DNA of 64,000 nucleotides from CAYVMD01 sp964452465 (lineage in GTDB: Bacteria > Armatimonadota > JACIXR01), in assembly GCA_964452465.1 (NCBI GenBank), contig CAYVMD010000003.1:25186-89185 (forward strand), given 5' to 3'. The position numbers and the translations under genes are program-made. Below the pieces are notes generated by a model. That model searched no databases and was not told where the DNA came from. It saw nothing but the letters and a program-made list of their open reading frames with translations. Shown here piece after piece: positions 59,754 to 64,000 of the stretch. Position 1 is the stretch's first letter. Each line of letters begins with the position of its first letter.

Positions 59754-61788
59754 AGGAAATGTCCCAGGGGGATTGATTTATAAGGATTGTCGAAATTACC
59801 GGAAGCAGGAGCAAGGCACTTGCCACTACTCCTGAGTCGTTGAAGAGAAGGGCTATCATCGTTCCCAACGCTACCCCCTTTAGCCAGCGCAGTTGAACAT
59901 CTTCCCTGTTTAAACGATAATGCAGAATATAAGAAAGGAAGAGTAGGCTCAATTCCACTCCCAAGAGAGCTGACCAAGCGCTCCCGCGGAGCAATTTTAG
60001 GTTTGTTATCACCTTTCTTTGAACTAGAAAGAGGATGTTACTAATTTTTCCTCTTGCCAATTCCCGGAAGGCAAGTCCTATATGGGTGCTTTTCCCCAAG
60101 ATATCGGCCAACAGGGGGAGTAAGAAAACAAAAAGGAAAAATATCCCTACAAAAACATAAATGTTTGTCTTTTTCTTTATTGGAGAGGTAAGAAGATAGA
60201 GAAAGCAAATTACAGAGGTTAAAAATCCACCCCAGTTGGCCCCCCACCACGGAGCTCCTACCAATAAGCAAGCGCGGGGAAACACGAAATAGTAGCGCTT
60301 AAAATGGCTCCGCTAGAAATAAATGACCAGTAAACTTCCTATAAAAAGCCCCATGAATTCGTTTCCTATGCCATAGTAGCGGGCACCTTCCTGGATGGAA
60401 TGCCCTATCCCTGATACGGACATCCATTTTCCCCCTTGAAGCACATCTAAACTTATAAGAAAAACGAGAAAAAGGGAGGTATAAAAGGGTGCCCTTTTGC
60501 CGGTGGGAAGGAGGGAGAGAAAAGTTATACTCATAATAACGGGGATGAGGAAGGGGAAATAAGGTAAACCCGGTGGGAGAGGAGATACAAGGAGGAGGGA
60601 AAAGGGAAAAAGAAGGAGGAGCAAGCTCACATAAGTGGAAGCGGGGTAGGGAAAGGACAAGGCGAAGAGCAGGGATAGAAGAATGGGGGACAATACCACG
60701 AACCACTTTGCCTTTTTCCTTGTTTGCCATTCTCTCAAACTTCTCTGATGAAGTTCCAGCAAATCCTTCAGATCGCCTTCTTGGCTATATATCTTCCTTC
60801 CTTGGTAAAAACGTTCGGTAATGCCATAATAAGAAAGTATCGTGGGGGCTAAATCGTAGAGGGAAACAACGCCTTTTACCCTGGTGCTTTGAGAGGAAAG
60901 TAGACCTTTATATCCCTTGCCTAATATTATTATGGGGGATAGCCTGTCCCCCTTTGAGAACCAATATCGCCCCGAGAAAGGAGAAATAAAGATAAAAAGG
61001 TCTGTTGGTTCCAGCAAAGGGAGGAGATGATCGATCAAGTTCATGGTTTCCTGAAGGGTGTATCTCAAATAAAAAGAACGCATTGCTTCGTTCATATAGG
61101 GGTATTGTGATTCTATACGCAAGGAGTCGCCTATTTCGATCAATAGGACCCCTCTAAGGGGGAGGAATTTGGAGATTAACCTTCGCATAAGGGGGAAATT
61201 AGTCCTCAACCCGCCAGGAAAAAGGGGATCCTCGGTTGTTAATTCCTTCCCCACGCATCCGTCATCTATGCTTCCCTGGGAGGAAACCAAGACGCAACTT
61301 GCCTCTCGGTGGATCTCTTGGAGTGAATCCCCATTTCCTAGCAGGAAGGTTCTTATCCCCCTTTTATTGAGGATATCTCCTAATGTATTCCACACTTTTT
61401 TCCCTTTGAGCGAGGAGTTTATGTTGGCGAGCGAAGGAAGACCAATATGAAGAAGGGTATTGGAAGGTTTTTCTCCCCATCTCCTTTCATACAGCACACC
61501 GCTTTTTACCCCGTCCAGTATTTCCTGCGGTGCGAGGCAAAGCCGAGCCTCCTCGGAAGCACCTAAACGACGCCCAGTCCCTATCGCTAAATAGGCGGAT
61601 TCTAAAGGGAAGTTGGAGGATAGGCGAGGGCTTATCAGTCCTATTGCTCCTTTTTCCGCGAGGGAGAGGAAACCTTTTTCCCCAGACGAAAGCAGATCGT
61701 CTAAGTTGACCCCCGGTAGGGAGACGATTACTACCCTACTCGCAAAAAGGAGACAGGAAGAGAAGATCAAGGGAAAAAGATACCTCAT
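59725..61788 (-). pseudogene. alkaline-phosphatase-fold membrane protein interrupted by an in-frame TAG
   Basis: The frame from 61788 to 59725 would encode 687 residues but has one TAG stop at 60313-60315, leaving an upstream part of 491 codons. Both sides are in the same frame and join naturally: GARYYGIGNEFMGLFIGS before the stop and RACLLVGAPWWGANWGG after it, a pairing seen in related full-length proteins. The N-terminal half has a signal sequence (MRYLFPLIFSSCLLFAS) and an alkaline-phosphatase-like domain (VIVSLPGVNLDDLL, SLYDLAPTILSYYGI). The C-terminal half is a membrane domain with about ten hydrophobic segments. A nonsense mutation, a base error in the assembly, or read-through would all fit. 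The function is unknown. Confidence 0.8.
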
Positions 61789-61802
61789 CTTTCGATATTC
61801 TC

Positions 61803-61831
61803 ATTGTAAGAGTTTGACAGAACGCAGACAA
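61803..61831 (-). promoter_or_regulatory. putative promoter of the interrupted membrane-protein gene
   Basis: Minus-strand TTGTCT (61826-61831), 17-bp spacer, TACAAT (61803-61808). The ATG is at 61788, so the leader would be about 8 nt, again with no clear ribosome site. Confidence 0.45.
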
Positions 61832-61842
61832 CTTAGCCTTCC

Positions 61843-61871
61843 TTGACTTTTCAGGTTCTTCTCGTTAGTCT
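61843..61871 (+). promoter_or_regulatory. possible guaB3 promoter
   Basis: TTGACT (61843-61848), 17-bp spacer, TAGTCT (61866-61871). The -10 box is weak. The leader would contain AAGAAAGGAGGAG before the GTG start. Confidence 0.3.
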
Positions 61872-61903
61872 AATTTTTAACTTCAAGAAAGGAGGAGTTC
61901 CAA

Positions 61904-63037
61904 GTGGAGATATACCTTGGTCTTTCCCGAAGGGCGTATCGAACATTCGGATTGGATGAGATCTCTCTTATACCTTCCGAGGTGACGGTGGACCCGGAAG
62001 AGGTAGATGTAAGTTTTAAACTTTCGGATTACGAATTCTCCATCCCGGTGCTCGCTTCCGCGATGGACGGAGCAGTTGATGTAAAGATATGTGGGCTTCT
62101 GGGTAAACTGGGTGGATTGGCGGTTCTCAATCTCGAGGGGGTGCAGACGAGATATGAACGCCCCGAGGAAGCTATCGAGAGGATAATAAACGCACCCAAG
62201 GAGGAGGTCATAGATGTTATACAGGAGGTATACAGGGAACCCATAAAGGAAGAACTAATAGGGAAGAGGATAGAGGAGATAAAGAAACGGGGGGTTATCG
62301 CTTCCGCTTCGGCTACCCCTCAAAATGCGGAGAGGTTCTTGCCCATTTGCTTGGAGGCTGGGTTGGATATATTCGTCCTCCAAGCCACCCTCACCACCGT
62401 GAGATTCAAATCCTCGAAAGGAGGACTGGATATCCCCAATTTCTGCAAGAAATCGCCCATCCCGGTGATAATCGGGAATTGTGTGACCTATCAGGGAGCG
62501 TATGAACTTATGGAGGCAGGGGCATCCGCCATTTTGGTGGGCGTGGGACCAGGCGCTGCCTGCACCACCCGCAAGGTTTTGGGAATAGGAGTGCCGCAGG
62601 CGACCGCCATAGCAGACTGTGCTTCTGCTCGGGATGATTTCCTGCATAAAACGGGGAGGTATGTGCCCGTGATCGCCGATGGGGGGATGCGCACAGGAGG
62701 GGATATAGCGAAGGCAATCGCCTGTGGGGCGGATGCGGTGATGATTGGCTCCCCCATCGCCTCCGCAGAGGAGGCTCCCGGGAAGGGCTACCATTGGGGG
62801 ATGGCTTCCTTCCATCCTTCCCTTCCTCGAGGTACTCGAATCTATGTAGGGATATTGGGCAAATTGGAGGAAATACTACTCGGAAAGGCAAAGAGGGACG
62901 ATGGAACAATGAACCTTATAGGAGCATTGAAATTGTCCATGGGTTCCTGCGGAGCAGGGACGATCAAAGAAATGCAGAGGGTTCCCCTTGCCTATGCTCC
63001 TGCCATTATCAGCGAGGGGAAGTCCTTGCAGAGGTGA
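61904..63037 (+). CDS. GuaB3 family IMP dehydrogenase-related protein
   Basis: A 377-residue TIM barrel without CBS domains. The opening MEIYLGLSRRAYRTFGLDEI with IPSEVTVDPEEVD is typical of the GuaB3 group. The active-site loop is VGVGPGAACTTRKVLG with its Cys, and the phosphate site has VIADGGMRTGGDIAKAIACGADAVMIGS. GuaB3 proteins act on guanine/xanthine or IMP nucleotides; several are true IMP dehydrogenases. The GTG start at 61904 has GGAGG eight bases upstream. The next gene starts 5 bp after the stop and is probably cotranscribed. Confidence 0.92.
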   Translation: MEIYLGLSRRAYRTFGLDEISLIPSEVTVDPEEVDVSFKLSDYEFSIPVLASAMDGAVDVKICGLLGKLGGLAVLNLEGVQTRYERPEEAIERIINAPKEEVIDVIQEVYREPIKEELIGKRIEEIKKRGVIASASATPQNAERFLPICLEAGLDIFVLQATLTTVRFKSSKGGLDIPNFCKKSPIPVIIGNCVTYQGAYELMEAGASAILVGVGPGAACTTRKVLGIGVPQATAIADCASARDDFLHKTGRYVPVIADGGMRTGGDIAKAIACGADAVMIGSPIASAEEAPGKGYHWGMASFHPSLPRGTRIYVGILGKLEEILLGKAKRDDGTMNLIGALKLSMGSCGAGTIKEMQRVPLAYAPAIISEGKSLQR

Positions 63038-63041
63038 GGTC

Positions 63042-64000
63042 TTGAGGGAAGAAACCTTAAGGTGTGGAAAGTTACCCCATCATCTTTTGGAAGAACTCTT
63101 GAAATCCCTCACCTGGGAGGATGAAAGAATAATAATTGGTCCCCGGGTAGGGGAGGACGCAGCTGTGGTGAAGTGGGAGGGTAAATTACTCGTTCTTTCC
63201 AGCGATCCCATAACCTTCACTAGCGATCTTTTGGGTTGGTATGTTGTTATGGTCAACGCCAATGATATCGCTTCCATGGGAGCGAAGCCCCGCTATCTCC
63301 TTCTCACCTTACTTCTACCCCCTGGTTCCACCTTCTCCCTCGTAGCCTCCATCCTTGAACAAGCGAAGACCGCCTGTGACGAGCTGGGCGTTAGTATAAT
63401 CGGAGGGCACACGGAGATAACCGAGGATCTCCCTCGTCCTATCGCTATAGGGATGATGGTGGGAGAGGCGGAGAAGGTGGTAATACCATCTGCGAAGGAG
63501 GGGGATCTTCTCTTTCTTACCAAAGGGATCGCCATAGAGGGGACCTCCATCCTTGCAAGGGAATTCTCGTCCTTGCTGATGGAGAAGGGGATCGCCCCGG
63601 AGGTAATGGAGAAAGCCAAGAATTACATATTCCATCCTGGGATATCTGTCGTGAAGGAGGCACTTTTGGTCAGTGATTACGCCACAGCCATGCACGATCC
63701 AACGGAAGGAGGGCTTGCTAACGCCCTATTCGAGTTATGCAGGGTCTGCGATGTTGGGAGTTTGATCTACGAAAGCGCCATTCCCATCCTGCCAGAATGT
63801 GCCCTTATCTGTGAAGCGTTTAACATCAATCCTCTAGGATTGATCTCATCGGGCGCCTTGCTTTTTACCCTACCCAAAGGCAAGGAAGAAAAGATCTTGG
63901 AGGAATTGCGTAGAGAGGGAGTGAATTGTGCCTTGATCGGGGAGATAAAGACGAAGGATTTTGGCATTAAAATATTGAGAAAAAGTGGTAAATGTGAAGA
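63042..64000 (+). CDS. AIR synthase-related (HypE/PurM-fold) protein, 3' end outside the window
   Basis: The frame starts at a TTG (63042) preceded by AGGTGAGG and stays open to the window end, at least 319 codons. The PurM-like fold is shown by IGPRVGEDAAVVKWEG, LSSDPITFTSDLLGWYVVMVNANDIASMGA, GVSIIGGHTEIT and MHDPTEGGLANALFEL, the same sequence of motifs as in HypE and AIR synthase-related proteins. ATP-dependent dehydration or phosphorylation of a carbonyl or amide group would be the expected chemistry. No hyp or pur neighbours are seen, so the substrate is undecided. Confidence 0.85.
   Translation, partial: MREETLRCGKLPHHLLEELLKSLTWEDERIIIGPRVGEDAAVVKWEGKLLVLSSDPITFTSDLLGWYVVMVNANDIASMGAKPRYLLLTLLLPPGSTFSLVASILEQAKTACDELGVSIIGGHTEITEDLPRPIAIGMMVGEAEKVVIPSAKEGDLLFLTKGIAIEGTSILAREFSSLLMEKGIAPEVMEKAKNYIFHPGISVVKEALLVSDYATAMHDPTEGGLANALFELCRVCDVGSLIYESAIPILPECALICEAFNINPLGLISSGALLFTLPKGKEEKILEELRREGVNCALIGEIKTKDFGIKILRKSGKCE

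Noticed and set aside
59725..60285. A separate small membrane protein
   Set aside because: It is in frame with the upstream part and separated only by one TAG; its start is an internal GTG.
1..64000. CRISPR arrays, insertion sequences, tRNA or rRNA genes
   Set aside because: No regularly spaced repeats, transposase motifs or tRNA T-arms (other than that of the tmRNA) were seen when reading both strands.

Overview
The window (64 kb, roughly 50% G+C, one 10-N assembly gap at 50263-50272) looks like a scaffold from an uncultured, probably thermophilic bacterium. The household genes (mutS, miaB, ftsH, folE, folP, gatCA, glmS, guaB3, ssrA) are bacterial. The many large secreted proteins with DUF4838, DUF4091, DUF6259 and DUF6785-type architectures, together with a fucose-type aldolase microcompartment, resemble gene sets of Armatimonadota/Fervidibacterota and Planctomycetes-like lineages. 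That assignment is inference from gene content, not a placement.

Layout. 1-1630: the end of a BadF-type amino-sugar kinase and nanE (amino-sugar catabolism). 1625-5150 (minus): a winged-helix regulator followed by two radical SAM proteins of unknown product. 5226-9111 (minus): mutS and miaB. 9259-13707 (plus): ftsH, a formiminotransferase, folE and folP. 13710-14062 (minus): tmRNA, its 3' end 2 nt from the folP stop. 14204-16114: a many-pass membrane protein. 16119-18993 (minus): gatC, gatA and a URO-D-fold protein. 19030-19821 (minus): a sugar isomerase-like TIM barrel. 19883-32974 (minus): an operon of five large exported proteins, mostly glycosidase-like (DUF6259, a ThuA-like/TIM-barrel protein, GH116, DUF4091 plus CBM9-like, DUF4838). 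33160-35736 (plus): a Cys-type sulfatase and its maturase anSME, with different codon usage. 35822-41837: another exported TIM-barrel protein, a DUF72 protein, an amidohydrolase and an alkaline-phosphatase-fold enzyme. 41928-43742: glmS.

43747-50770 (minus) is the most distinctive region, a bacterial microcompartment (BMC) operon. In order of transcription it holds a class II aldolase with a C-terminal encapsulation peptide (split by the assembly gap), two BMC-H hexamers, an unrecognised protein with an N-terminal encapsulation-type helix, a BMC-P pentamer, a CoA-acylating aldehyde dehydrogenase with an N-terminal encapsulation peptide, a PduS/RnfC-like flavin/Fe-S protein, an AmrS-type radical SAM enzyme, a PduT-like BMC-T with a Cys-Pro-Gly pore motif, and a small helix-turn-helix-like protein. 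The suggested chemistry is cleavage of a sugar (or deoxysugar) 1-phosphate to DHAP plus an aldehyde, oxidation of the aldehyde to acyl-CoA inside the shell, and electron export through PduS and PduT. No PduL-type phosphotransacylase or alcohol dehydrogenase is seen here. The radical SAM enzyme and the unknown cargo-like protein make the locus unusual.

50891-58605 (plus): a 1510-residue fusion of an M28-peptidase-like domain, apparently lacking most metal ligands, with an FtsX/MacB-type permease; then an OPT-like membrane protein and a Gfo/Idh/MocA oxidoreductase. 58665-59753: an exported M48 metalloprotease. 59725-61788 (minus): an alkaline-phosphatase-fold membrane protein interrupted by one in-frame TAG. 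61904-64000: guaB3 and the start of an AIR-synthase/HypE-like gene that runs off the window.

Several genes have a good -35/-10 pair only a few bases upstream of the start codon and no clear ribosome-binding site, which suggests that leaderless or very short-leader mRNAs are common in this organism. No tRNA, rRNA, CRISPR array or insertion sequence was found. Apart from the tmRNA region there is no stretch over 300 bases without a protein gene.
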